Translations under genes and position numbers: made by a program | Notes under the pieces: model-generated | What the model was told of the DNA's origin: nothing | Database searches by the model: none | The model's input: the letters and a program-made list of their open reading frames with translations, nothing else | Shown here: piece after piece, positions 44,378 to 52,985 of the stretch | Layout: each line of letters opens with the position of its first letter | Numbering within the stretch: position 1 is the stretch's first letter | Assembly (NCBI GenBank): GCA_964611125.1 | Contig: CAZSZO010000007.1 | Coordinates: forward strand, 1 to 64,000 | Length of the DNA: 64,000 bases | Source of the DNA: JAEUIX01 sp964611125 | GTDB lineage: Bacteria > Planctomycetota > Phycisphaerae > Phycisphaerales > UBA1924 | Direction: 5' to 3'

Positions 44378-46366
44378 TCAGCGGTCGCTGCTCGGCGCTG
44401 TCAGCACGTTGCCGGTGTTGTCGGGGTCCTTGAGATCGATCGTCGGCCAGACGTCGGCCGGGGTGATGTAGACGCGTGCGCCCTTCATGAGGTCGCGGAG
44501 GGAGGCGAAGTAAAGCTGAGCTTTGTAAAGGCTGGGCGCCGCGCGATAGGCCGCCAGTTGCCCGCCGAAGGCCTCGGCCCGCCCGCGCTCCTGCATGTGG
44601 CGCTGCCAGCGCTCGGCCTTGGCCCGGGCGATCATCGACCCCGCCGAGCCGCCGGCCTTAGCGATCAGGGCTTCGATCCTCGCCTCGCGGGCTTCCGGCG
44701 GGTCCTTGGCGTCCTTGCGGTCGATCTCCTGCACGATGGTGCGGGCCAGGTCGACCGAGCCCACCGCCGCGGTGAGCGACTTGATCGCCTGCGTGCGGCC
44801 CTGCTCCAGCGCGCCCTGCTGCTTCTGCAGGTTGTCCACGATCGTCTCAAACGACCGGGCCGCGTTCTTCTCGGGGTGAACGCCCTCGATGCTGACCGAG
44901 ACAACATTCACACCGGCCTTGAGCTCATCGAGCTTCCCCTGCACCCGCCGGCGCAGCTCGAGGGAGATGTCGGTGATGCGGCGGCCCAGCACATCGTCCT
45001 CGTTGCAGGCCGCCAGGTGGGTCAGGATCTCGCGCCGCGCGACCGCCCGGATCAGCCCCTCTCGGGTGCCGGGCGAGGCGAAGGTCTCGAACTGGGAGAG
45101 GTCCTTGATGTTGTACCGCAGCGGCACCTCGATCGAGACCAGGGCGATATCCCGGACGCCGCCCGGCTCCTCGCCGGTCTTGGCGACCGCGGCGGTGGGC
45201 TGCACGATCGCGAAGACTTCCTTCACCGCGTGGTCGTTGGTCCACAGGATCGGACCCTTGTTGGCTGGAGTCTGGGTAGCCAGCTGCTGCTCGCGCAAGC
45301 CGGTCGCGGCGAACGTGTCAAGCGTCTCGAAAGGCCAGGGGAGCTTGAAGTACAGCCCGGGGCCCACTTCGCCCTCGCTGCGGCCGTTGCGCACACGCAG
45401 GGCCCGCTGGTCGGGCTCGATGATGTCCACGCAGGTGAGCAGCCAGATGACCCCCGCCACCACCAGCGCCAGCAGCAGCACCGACCGGCTGATGAGCTGA
45501 TACGCCCACGAGCCCGTCACGTCCACGCCGAACTGGTAGCTGATGGCGCCGCCGATCGACTCCGCCAGCCGGTCGGGCGAGGCCACGAACGCCAGGACCC
45601 GGGAATCGATCGCTGGCCGGGGAATCTCGCCGGGCTTGCGCGGCCGGTAGAGGTTCAGCACCAGATTCAGCAGGATCTCCGCCCCCAGGAAGATCATCAC
45701 CGCCGGGGCCGCCACCTGCATGTTGCGGAGCAGCCAATCGGACCCTGCGAAGTGCACAAAGTGGCTGACCGCAATGGCCAGCCCCATGATCGCCGCGCCG
45801 ACGGCGACCGCGGCGCCGCCTCGGAGATTCCCCCAAACCGGCTGCTTGGCCATACCCGAAACGAAGCGGGCGAAGATGAAGCCGATCACCGCCAGCGCGA
45901 GCCCGATCGCCATGGCCCAGCCGCGATGGGCGGGCAGCACGAACTTGTCAGGCTCCAGCAACTCGCGGGCGGAGAAGATCCGCCAGGCGCCAATCCCGGC
46001 GTAGGCGCCGGCGAGCACGATGCTGATGGCGGGCAGGAAGAACCGATGCATCCACGCCAGGCGGCGGGCGGCGACCCGCAGGTCATCGGGGTTGGTGTCG
46101 AAGACCGACGCCGCGCGCCCGCCCAGACCGGAGAGCGAGTCGGCCTCCATGGCTTCGATCCGCTCGCGTCGGTGCTGGTCGAAGACGATGGCGAGGCTGA
46201 GCCAGACGATCGAGCCGCAGAGGATGAGGTAGGCGGAAGTTTGGGCCGTGTGGTCGGCGCCGATCTGCCCATAAATGAGCAGAATCACGCCCATGCCCAG
46301 CTGGAGAATCAGTCCCAGCAGGCACACCGTCGCGGCACGAGAGAAAGACAGGTGATCCGCCTTCAT
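44378..46366 (-). CDS. SPFH/Band-7 protein with N-terminal polytopic membrane domain
   Basis: A 662-residue protein that fuses a multi-pass membrane domain of five or six helices (about residues 8-30, 43-62, 110-135, 145-170, 180-205, 215-240) to an SPFH region after a further helix (about 290-312, LLLALVVAGVIWLLTCVD). The Band-7 part starts DQRALRVRNGRSEGEVGPGLYFKLPWPFETLD and contains VEVPLRYNI and a helical section. Ordinary HflK has a single N-terminal helix, so the polytopic domain is unusual. GGAG lies 5 nt before ATG. A longer frame upstream is rejected for lack of coding character. It is the first gene of the SPFH/ABC operon. Confidence 0.78.
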   Translation of the reverse strand: MKADHLSFSRAATVCLLGLILQLGMGVILLIYGQIGADHTAQTSAYLILCGSIVWLSLAIVFDQHRRERIEAMEADSLSGLGGRAASVFDTNPDDLRVAARRLAWMHRFFLPAISIVLAGAYAGIGAWRIFSARELLEPDKFVLPAHRGWAMAIGLALAVIGFIFARFVSGMAKQPVWGNLRGGAAVAVGAAIMGLAIAVSHFVHFAGSDWLLRNMQVAAPAVMIFLGAEILLNLVLNLYRPRKPGEIPRPAIDSRVLAFVASPDRLAESIGGAISYQFGVDVTGSWAYQLISRSVLLLALVVAGVIWLLTCVDIIEPDQRALRVRNGRSEGEVGPGLYFKLPWPFETLDTFAATGLREQQLATQTPANKGPILWTNDHAVKEVFAIVQPTAAVAKTGEEPGGVRDIALVSIEVPLRYNIKDLSQFETFASPGTREGLIRAVARREILTHLAACNEDDVLGRRITDISLELRRRVQGKLDELKAGVNVVSVSIEGVHPEKNAARSFETIVDNLQKQQGALEQGRTQAIKSLTAAVGSVDLARTIVQEIDRKDAKDPPEAREARIEALIAKAGGSAGSMIARAKAERWQRHMQERGRAEAFGGQLAAYRAAPSLYKAQLYFASLRDLMKGARVYITPADVWPTIDLKDPDNTGNVLTAPSSDR

Positions 46367-46738
46367 GACCGCTCCGGAAAGGGCAGGGGGGCTGGGGAAG
46401 AGGGCAGGGGACGACGATACGACCATACCAGACGCCCGCCGAGGGGGCGGGGAGGGGAAGGCTCCCACGCCAGAACGACGGGGGGCGAATCCGTGGGGTC
46501 TATTTTCACACGGCTGGGCCGCCGAGTCCACTGCGCAGAAAACGCAGGGGCGGTCCAGCGCGGGCGAGAACGCCCGGAGTATCCGCAACGTAGGTACGCA
46601 CGGGATGCCTGCCGGTTCGCCCGCCGGGCTGGTTGGGTGTCCCTCGGCGCCCCGCCGTTCTGGCGCGGGCTGGTGTTTTCAAGGCCTCGACCCTGATTGT
46701 TCGCGCCGGGCCCTGCGGGGCCGTATGCTCCTCCCCCC
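46367..46738 (+). other. 372-bp divergent intergenic region, no gene seen
   Basis: The gap between the SPFH/ABC operon and a divergent ABC permease should hold the operon promoter. Near its middle is the perfect hairpin CGGGCG-AGAA-CGCCCG (46561-46576) and a looser CTGCG...CGCAG repeat. No tRNA, protein or known riboswitch is recognised. TATGCT near the right edge is listed separately. Confidence 0.5.
46724..46729 (+). promoter_or_regulatory. -10-like hexamer of the divergent ABC permease
   Basis: TATGCT is followed by 9 nt (CCTCCCCCC) and the ATG. No SD is present. Confidence 0.4.
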
Positions 46739-48094
46739 ATGCCCTCCCTGATTCTCACCATCGCGCGCACGACGTTCCTGGAGAGCGTCCGACAGCCCAT
46801 TTATCTGATCATGATCCTGATCTGCGGGCTCATGCAGGCATTCAACACCGCCTCGACCGGCTATTCCATGGGCTACACCGAGTCCGGCGAGGTCAGCGGC
46901 GACAACAAGCTGCTGTTCGACCTTGGCCTCGCCTCGGTCTTCCTGTGCGGCACCCTGCTGGCGGGGTTCATCGCCACCGCCGTGATCTCACGCGAAATCG
47001 AGCGAAAGACCGTGCTCACCGTCGTCAGCAAGCCCATCCCCCGCCCGGCGGTGATTCTGGGGAAGTACCTTGGCATCTCGACCGCCGTCCTGATCGCGTT
47101 GATCACGATGTCGATCTTCCTGCTGCTGGGGATCCGCCACGGGGTGCTGTCGACGGCCCGCGACGAGGTCGACACGGTGGTCGTCACCTTCGGCCTCGCG
47201 GCGGTGCTGGGGTCGGTTCTCGTGGCGGTCTGGGGAAACTTCTTCTACGGCTGGCATTTCCCGCAGGTCGCCTCCCTGCTCATGTGCCCGCTGCTGGTCG
47301 TTGCATGGATCCTGATGCTGGTGATCGGCAAGCACTGGCAGTGGCAGAGCCCCCTCGCCGACTTCAAGCCGCAGATCACGCTGGCGTGCTTTGCGATCGG
47401 CATGGCTCTGCTCGTCCTCACCGCCATCGCCGTCGCGGCGAGCACCCGCCTGGGCCAGGTGATGACGATCGTCATCTGCTTCGGGGCGTTCATGCTGGGG
47501 CTGCTGTCGAACTACTTCGTCGGCCGGCACGCCCACGAAGCCGACCTGGTCGGCCAGATCCTCGAGGCCAAGCCCGAACGGGAGGCCCACACCAGCCTCA
47601 CCAACCTGGGCGACATCTATTTCATCACGCTCAAGAGCGCCACCAACCGCACCCTCAAACCGGGCGATTCCTTCTTCTACAGCCCCAACCCCAACGGCTT
47701 CGACATGCCGCTCCCGGCCTTTGAGAAGTACGGCGGGGACCCTGCGGACGACACCAAGTTCTTCGAGCCGGGCACGCCCGCGGCCCTCATGGTGATCGAC
47801 GCCCGGGCCCGGGCGTTCACGGTGCGCAACGTGGGCAACCCGGCCCTGCCGGTCGACCGGCCCCCGCGCACCAACGATTACATCTTCGCCTCGCCTTCGC
47901 AGACGCGGATCGGGCCGCTGGTGGCGTGGGGGCTCATCCCGAACATGCAGTTCTTCTGGCTGACCGACGCGGTGACTCAGAACCGGCTGATCCCGGCCAG
48001 TCACATCCTGCGCTTGGCTGGCTATTCCGCCGCGCAGATCGGGCTTTTCCTGTCCCTGGCGGTGCTGCTCTTCCAGCGCCGCGAGGTCGGGTGA
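46739..48094 (+). CDS. ABC-2 type permease
   Basis: A 451-residue membrane protein of the NosY/ABC-2 permease kind. Hydrophobic segments occur at about 17-40, 63-85, 110-130, 145-165, 175-200, 215-240 and 425-445. The cytoplasmic signature VISREIERKTVLTVVSKP followed by LGKYLG precedes the third helix. A soluble domain (about 265-420) sits before the last helix and is probably periplasmic. No ATPase is next to it on this strand. The nearest is the ATPase of the divergent operon, so the two permeases may share it, which is an inference. No SD is seen at the start. Confidence 0.78.
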   Translation: MPSLILTIARTTFLESVRQPIYLIMILICGLMQAFNTASTGYSMGYTESGEVSGDNKLLFDLGLASVFLCGTLLAGFIATAVISREIERKTVLTVVSKPIPRPAVILGKYLGISTAVLIALITMSIFLLLGIRHGVLSTARDEVDTVVVTFGLAAVLGSVLVAVWGNFFYGWHFPQVASLLMCPLLVVAWILMLVIGKHWQWQSPLADFKPQITLACFAIGMALLVLTAIAVAASTRLGQVMTIVICFGAFMLGLLSNYFVGRHAHEADLVGQILEAKPEREAHTSLTNLGDIYFITLKSATNRTLKPGDSFFYSPNPNGFDMPLPAFEKYGGDPADDTKFFEPGTPAALMVIDARARAFTVRNVGNPALPVDRPPRTNDYIFASPSQTRIGPLVAWGLIPNMQFFWLTDAVTQNRLIPASHILRLAGYSAAQIGLFLSLAVLLFQRREVG

Positions 48095-48304
48095 TGGGCC
48101 ACCCGCCTCGTTTGGCCTCCGGCTCCGGAGGCCAGGAGGTGGCGAAGGGGGGGCGAGGGGGGGATATGCCCGCTCCGCCCGGTGGACTACTATTCGCTCC
48201 GACGGCCCATTCGGGCCTGGAGTGGCGACGCGTCAGGGCGTCGGGGTCAGTGCGGAGTCATGATGAGGACGGGAGGGCTGGGTTTCTCCCCTCGGAGGTG
48301 CTGC

Positions 48305-48565
48305 ATGGCGAAGGCGAACGAAAATGAGGGCCTCACGCAGAACGACAAGATCAAGATTGGCGTCGCCGGCGGCGTCTTCCTGATCGCGGTGGTGTTCATC
48401 GCCCAGAGCATGGGCTGGATCACCCTGTGGGGTGATTCGACAACCAAGCAGGTTGAAAAGCCGCCGACCCCTCAGCAGGCCGAGGAGCGGAAGAAAATCA
48501 TCAAGCAGATCGAGCAGGACAAGATCGAGACCTCGAAGGCCCCCAACGCGGTCAAGGGCAGCTGA
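48305..48565 (+). CDS. Small single-pass membrane protein
   Basis: An 86-residue protein. A charged N-terminus precedes one transmembrane helix (about residues 18-37, IGVAGGVFLIAVVFIAQSMGW). The C-terminal 45 residues are Lys/Glu/Gln-rich (EERKKIIKQIEQDKIE), likely helical. GGAGG lies 6 nt before ATG, and the frame matches neighbouring codon use. An in-frame extension upstream is rejected. Function unknown. Tandem 17-bp repeats start at its stop codon. Confidence 0.7.
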   Translation: MAKANENEGLTQNDKIKIGVAGGVFLIAVVFIAQSMGWITLWGDSTTKQVEKPPTPQQAEERKKIIKQIEQDKIETSKAPNAVKGS

Positions 48566-48631
48566 GTTAGAGGCCCAACTGAGTCACAGGCCCGGTTAAG
48601 TCACAGGCCCGGTTGACTCACAGGCCCGCCG
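48564..48631 (+). repeat. Four tandem 17-bp repeats at a convergent gene end
   Basis: The 17-bp unit reads gagttagaggcccaact (48564-48580), gagtcacaggcccggtt (48581-48597), aagtcacaggcccggtt (48598-48614) and gactcacaggcccgccg (48615-48631). The fourth unit runs into the stop and last codons of the glycosyltransferase gene on the minus strand. Adjacent sequence 48622-48640 forms a nearly perfect palindrome, AGGCCCGCC-G-GGCGGGCCT, which could end transcription from either side though it lacks a T-run. Confidence 0.85.
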
Positions 48632-50093
48632 GGCGGGCCTGGTCGGCGAGAGCCTGCTCGTAGCTGCCGACGCACTTCACCGCGGCGCCGTCCCACGTGA
48701 GGCGCCGCAGCTCGAAGCTGCTGTGCTGCCGCATGGTCTGGCTCAGCGGCGGGTGGCGGAGCACCGCGACAATCTTGTTGGCCATGTCGTCGATATCCCA
48801 AAAATCCACCTTCAGCGTGTGGGTCAGGACCTCGCTGACGCCCGATTGACGCGAGATGATCGTCGGCACATCGTTGCGGATCGCTTCCAGCGGCGCGATG
48901 CCGAAGGGCTCGCTCACGCTGGGCATCACGTAACAGTCAGCCATCTGGAAGACGCGATCGACGTCCTTCCCCCGCAGGAAGCCCGTGAAGAGCACGCGAT
49001 GGCCGATCCCCATCTGCGCGGCCAGCTCGATCATCCGCAGCTCCATGTCCCCCGAGCCGGCCATGATGAACTTCGCCTCGGGGATCTTCTCCATCACCCG
49101 CTTGGCGGCCCCGATGAAGTACTCGGGGCCCTTCTGCATGGTGATCCGCCCCAGGAAGAGCACGATGCGGTCCTTGGAGCCGATCCGGTCGCCGGGCGCG
49201 GGCTGCACGCCGTCGCTGTCGATGCCGTTATACACAACGTCGACCCGGGCCGGGTCCACGCCGTAGCGGCGCGTGCAGATCGACTTGGTGAGCTCGCTGA
49301 CGCAGATCACCCGCATCGCCGACATCATCCCGCGCCGCTCAACGTCGTAGACGCGCTGGTTGATGTGCTCGCCCGAGCGGTCGAAATCGGTGCTGTGCAC
49401 GTGCACGATCAGCGGCCGACCCGTGAGCCGCGCAAGGGCCACGCCAGCCGGGAACGTCAGCCAGTCGTGCGCGTGGATCACGTCGAACTTCTGGTGCCGC
49501 AGCATCGAGACCACCAGCCGCGCGTACCGATCCGCCTCGGCGAACAGGTCTCCCTGGTAGCCCACACCCGCCCCGCCCGCACCGGCGGTCCCGAAGCGGG
49601 GCGCGGCGTGGGACGGCGCGGCCTCCACCGCTGCGTCGATCTGGTCGTCTTCGAACGGATCGGCGAAAACGTCGGCCTCGACCTCTTCAACCTCGCCCAA
49701 GGGGGTCATGATCCGCTTGCGCGGCCGCACCGACGAGCCGAATGAGCGGTACGGACTGGTGAACCCTGCGGGGACGCCGACGAACGTCGTGTGCTCGAAC
49801 GCGCCTGAGGGCAGGTTGAGCGGCGCGGCGCCGCCGACGATCGGCTCGGACCAGGCGTCGGTGGTCCAGGCCGGGCCCAGGCGGCCTGAGCCGGGCGCCG
49901 CGGAGCGAACCTGCGCGCTATCCGGGCTGAAGAGACGCACATGCGAGGCGAGGGAGCGGTCGACAGGCCGAGGAAGCACGAACAGGATCTCATGCCCAAG
50001 GCGATCCAGCGCCTTGGTCAGGCCGTAGCAAGCGGTGCCCAGGCCGCCAGCGATGAACGGAGGAAACTCCCAGCCCAGCATCACGATCCGCAT
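48618..50093 (-). CDS. GT4/GT5-type glycosyltransferase (glycogen synthase-like)
   Basis: A 491-residue GT-B fold glycosyltransferase. The N-terminal MRIVMLGWEFPPFIAGGLGTACYGLTKAL matches glycogen/starch synthase-like and GT4 enzymes with the GG loop. The donor-binding C-terminal domain has ILFLGRITMQKGPEYFI, LFTGFLRGKDVDRVF and the E(x7)E motif in PSVSEPFGIAPLEAI. A low-complexity insertion of about 70 residues lies at roughly 110-180 (Ala/Gly/Asp-rich). Whether the product is an alpha-glucan or another polysaccharide cannot be told. Its ATG is 3 nt after the stop of the preceding gene. Confidence 0.87.
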   Translation of the reverse strand: MRIVMLGWEFPPFIAGGLGTACYGLTKALDRLGHEILFVLPRPVDRSLASHVRLFSPDSAQVRSAAPGSGRLGPAWTTDAWSEPIVGGAAPLNLPSGAFEHTTFVGVPAGFTSPYRSFGSSVRPRKRIMTPLGEVEEVEADVFADPFEDDQIDAAVEAAPSHAAPRFGTAGAGGAGVGYQGDLFAEADRYARLVVSMLRHQKFDVIHAHDWLTFPAGVALARLTGRPLIVHVHSTDFDRSGEHINQRVYDVERRGMMSAMRVICVSELTKSICTRRYGVDPARVDVVYNGIDSDGVQPAPGDRIGSKDRIVLFLGRITMQKGPEYFIGAAKRVMEKIPEAKFIMAGSGDMELRMIELAAQMGIGHRVLFTGFLRGKDVDRVFQMADCYVMPSVSEPFGIAPLEAIRNDVPTIISRQSGVSEVLTHTLKVDFWDIDDMANKIVAVLRHPPLSQTMRQHSSFELRRLTWDGAAVKCVGSYEQALADQARPAGL

Positions 50094-50096
50094 GGG

Positions 50097-50591
50097 TTAC
50101 TCCTCTTCCCCGGAGCTGGACATGTCGCCGAGCACTCGGAAGCACGCTTCATACGCCTGCAGCGCCTGGACGATGGTCCGGGCCCCCTGGTCGCTCCCGC
50201 GCTCGGCCTCGGACAGGCTCAGACGCGAGCGGAAGGTGAACAGTTTCTCGGGATCGCGAAAATGCTCGACCTGGAGCGGCGGCCCGGCGTAACCCGCCTC
50301 GACGAGTTCGTCGGCGAGCAGGTCGTCGAGTTTGTCGCCGGTGTGCACGAGGTCGGCCTCGATCGACTGGCTGAGGTACCGCGCCGGGGTGACGAGCGAG
50401 ATCGACGGGCTATCGCCCGAGAGGTCGAAGCGGTACACCGCCGGCTCCGCGGAATCGAGCGCGGCGCACTCAACCCGCCGACCAACGATCTCCACGCTGT
50501 GAAAAACATCGAGCGCGTCGGCGGCCCGCGCGACGGCCGCGAGCAACTGCGGCTCCGATAACAATCCCGATGTGCTGGTGGGAACGCTCAT
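50097..50591 (-). CDS. Small soluble protein of unknown function
   Basis: A 164-residue protein with no recognised domain. It is helical at both ends and beta-rich in the middle, and ends acidic (GDMSSSGEEE). It sits 3 nt before the glycosyltransferase start and is co-transcribed with it. A longer start at 50651 adds 20 residues, but that stretch contains an AGA and other uncommon codons, so 50591 is preferred. Neither has a clear SD. TATCCT (50694-50699, minus strand) is a possible -10 with a leader of about 40-100 nt. Confidence 0.6.
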   Translation of the reverse strand: MSVPTSTSGLLSEPQLLAAVARAADALDVFHSVEIVGRRVECAALDSAEPAVYRFDLSGDSPSISLVTPARYLSQSIEADLVHTGDKLDDLLADELVEAGYAGPPLQVEHFRDPEKLFTFRSRLSLSEAERGSDQGARTIVQALQAYEACFRVLGDMSSSGEEE

Positions 50592-50786
50592 GGTCGGCAA
50601 GGAGGGCGAATCGCCCGAGAAGGGGGATCTAAGGAAGGCGGGGGACGACATGGACGAGAGGACGGGCCTCGCCGGCGCGAGGACGCGGGGCCAAGGATAG
50701 GACGCAATCCGGCCAGACTCGACCCCGAACCGCCCACGGCATACGCTCTCGGCTCGCCGGGGGTCAGCACCGCCCGGTCATAACCA

Positions 50787-50870
50787 GCCCAGGTGGCGAA
50801 ATTGGCAGACGCACTACCTTGAGGTGGTAGCGCCCGCAAGGGCATGGAGGTTCAACTCCTCTCCTGGGCA
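50787..50870 (+). tRNA. tRNA-Leu(GAG)
   Basis: A complete class II tRNA. The acceptor GCCCAGG pairs with CCTGGGC, followed by discriminator A. The anticodon stem CTACC/GGTAG holds loop TTGAGGT, giving anticodon GAG for CUC/CUU codons. A variable arm and a GTTCAACTC T-loop are present. CCA is not encoded. Confidence 0.96.
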
Positions 50871-50877
50871 TTTCGCT

Positions 50878-50905
50878 GGTCGCGCACAAGTTGCGCCGCG
50901 CGACC
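50878..50905 (+). other. Hairpin after tRNA-Leu, candidate terminator without T-run
   Basis: GGTCGCGC (50878-50885) pairs with GCGCGACC (50898-50905) around a 12-nt loop, beginning 8 nt after the tRNA 3' end. No T-tract follows. Confidence 0.4.
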
Positions 50906-51042
50906 TGCGGTCCTTCTCGGACGCGGTGCGCCGCGTCCCGCCGGCTGGCTCGGCGCTTGCGCGCAGTTCTCAGCGCCGGACCGCAAGCGCCCGCCGCCAT
51001 CGGTCGATCTCCCCTGCGATAACCGGGAGGGCGATCGACTTT

Positions 51043-52173
51043 ATGGATGGCGCCACCAACAAGCTCAATGCTCCGATACCCGTCCCGCGCTCGACGCGTC
51101 AGATCCGCGTGCTGGTTGTGGATGACTCCGCGTTCATGCGCCGCGCCATGACCCAGATGATCTCCTCGGAGCCGGGGCTCATCGTCATCGGCTCCGCCGT
51201 CAACGGCCAGGACGGCATCGATCAGGCGGCCAAGCTCCGCCCCGACGTCGTCACCCTCGACATCGAGATGCCCGTCATGGACGGCCTGACCGCCCTCCGC
51301 AAGCTCCGCCTGGCCGGCTCGCCGCCCCCGGCGGTGCTGGTCTGTTCGAGCCTCACCAGCGCTGGCAGCCACGAAGCCCTCAAGGCCCTTCGCCTGGGCG
51401 CGGCGGACGTCATCGCCAAGGACTCCAGCACATTCTCCCTCGGCGCCGACCGCATCCGCGATGATCTGGTCGCCAAGATCAAGGCCATCGCCTCGGGCCG
51501 CTCCGCCAAGGAGAGCGAGCACCTCGCCATCACCCCTTCGCGGATCGACCGCAACCACCGCTTCAAGCGCGACCAGTTCGACCTGCTGGCGATCGGATCC
51601 TCCACCGGCGGCCCGCCGGTGCTCGAGACGGTGCTCACCCAGCTTACCGCCGACACCCCCGTGCCCGTGGTGGTCGCCCAGCACATGCCGGTGCTCTTCA
51701 CCAAATCGCTCGCTGAGCGGCTCAACGACATGTGCGCCATGCCCGTGCTGCACGCCGAGCCGGGGATGACCCTGGAGCCCGGCTTCATCTACATCGCCCC
51801 CGGCGGGAAGCACACGCGCGTGCTGCGCAAGGGGGCGGGCCGGCTCTCCCTGGAGGTCTCTCCCGAGCCCGCAGCGGCGCTCTACAAGCCGTCAGTGAAC
51901 GAACTCTTCGCATCCGCGGCGAAGGCGTGCGGCGGCCGCTCCCTCGCGGTGATCCTGACGGGCATGGGCGATGACGGCCTGCTGGGGGCCAAGGACCTGC
52001 GGGCCAAGGGCGCCACGATCATCGCGCAAGACATGCAGTCCTGCGTGGTTTACGGGATGCCCAAGGCGGTCTCGCAGGCGGGCCTGGCCGACGGCAGCAT
52101 GCCCCCCGACGACATCGGACGGGTCCTGAGCACCGTCTGCGGCGGGGGCGGGGTCTCGGCCCGGGTCGCCTGA
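51043..52173 (+). CDS. cheB: Chemotaxis protein-glutamate methylesterase
   Basis: A 376-residue CheB, which removes methyl groups from (or deamidates) chemoreceptors and resets them. The receiver domain (about 20-140) has DD at 27-28 and the phospho-acceptor Asp73 in TLDIEMPVMDG. A linker leads to the methylesterase domain (about 178-370) with catalytic Ser187 in GSSTGGP, His214 in VVAQHMP and the third triad Asp in LTGMGDDGLLG. GGGAGG lies 12 nt before ATG, a long but usable spacing. It is the first gene of the chemosensory operon and starts 172 nt after tRNA-Leu. Confidence 0.95.
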   Translation: MDGATNKLNAPIPVPRSTRQIRVLVVDDSAFMRRAMTQMISSEPGLIVIGSAVNGQDGIDQAAKLRPDVVTLDIEMPVMDGLTALRKLRLAGSPPPAVLVCSSLTSAGSHEALKALRLGAADVIAKDSSTFSLGADRIRDDLVAKIKAIASGRSAKESEHLAITPSRIDRNHRFKRDQFDLLAIGSSTGGPPVLETVLTQLTADTPVPVVVAQHMPVLFTKSLAERLNDMCAMPVLHAEPGMTLEPGFIYIAPGGKHTRVLRKGAGRLSLEVSPEPAAALYKPSVNELFASAAKACGGRSLAVILTGMGDDGLLGAKDLRAKGATIIAQDMQSCVVYGMPKAVSQAGLADGSMPPDDIGRVLSTVCGGGGVSARVA

Positions 52174-52359
52174 GCAGGTGGCGGGAGGCGGACCAGGATC
52201 GAGCCCGGCGCAGGCTGTTGTCGGCGCAGACCGCCCTTCCGGGGCCGCCGGAAACCGGGGAGCCGTCAAGGGAGCGTCCCGGCGGGTCGATAGCCAGAGT
52301 CGCTCCGGAGCAAAGCGTTGCGTACGACGCGGGAGCCCGGGACCATCGGGAGCCAGAAG

Positions 52360-52902
52360 ATGTCCACGACCAAGACGATCGACGCCGTCGCCGCGACCGA
52401 GACCGCTGGGGGTCGCGCCGGTGAGCAGCAACTGCAGCTGGTGACCTTCGGCCTGGGCGAAGAGGAATTCGCAGTTGACATTCTCGCCGTGCAGGAAATC
52501 AACCGGATGATGGCCCTGACCCGCGTGCCCCAGAGTCCGCCCGAGGTCGAGGGGGTCATCAATCTGCGCGGGAAGATCATCCCGGTCATGGACCTGCGCA
52601 AGCGCTTCGGGCTGGAGCCGGCCAAGCGCAACGACCAGAGCCGCATCGTGGTCGTCGAGGTGCACGGGCGCGTGCTGGGCTTCATCGTCGACCGGGTCAG
52701 CGAGGTGCTCCGCATCTCGAGCGCCATCGTCGAGCCCGCTCCCCAGATGGTCTGCTCCGTCGATTCGGAGTTCATCGCCGGCGTCGGCAAGCTCGAGGAC
52801 CGTCTGCTGATCATGCTTGACCTCCGCAAGCTCTTCTCGCCTGAAACCGCCGCGGCGGCGGGCGGGGCGCTCGCCTCGGGGCCTGTCGCGAAGGCGGCCT
52901 GA
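52360..52902 (+). CDS. cheW: Chemotaxis coupling protein
   Basis: A 180-residue CheW, which joins receptors to the kinase CheA. The conserved beta-fold reads LQLVTFGLGEEEFAVDILAVQEI, PPEVEGVINLRGKIIPVMDLRKRF, VHGRVLGFIVDRVSEVLRI and LEDRLLIMLDLRKLF. Both ends have low-complexity extensions. GGGAG lies 7 nt before ATG. It follows cheB by 186 nt of possibly structured leader. No receptor gene is present in the window. Confidence 0.95.
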   Translation: MSTTKTIDAVAATETAGGRAGEQQLQLVTFGLGEEEFAVDILAVQEINRMMALTRVPQSPPEVEGVINLRGKIIPVMDLRKRFGLEPAKRNDQSRIVVVEVHGRVLGFIVDRVSEVLRISSAIVEPAPQMVCSVDSEFIAGVGKLEDRLLIMLDLRKLFSPETAAAAGGALASGPVAKAA

Positions 52903-52985
52903 ACCGCCTGAAGCCGCCTGAGCCGACCGCCTGGACGACCGACGATCCCGTGCTGGAACACCACAAGCCGAGCTGAGTGAAGACC

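Noticed and set aside
52201..52340. c-di-GMP (GEMM) riboswitch before cheW
   Set aside because: A GCAAAGC-like word is present, but the GGCAAACC block and the paired arms of GEMM-I are not. Treated only as a possibly structured leader.
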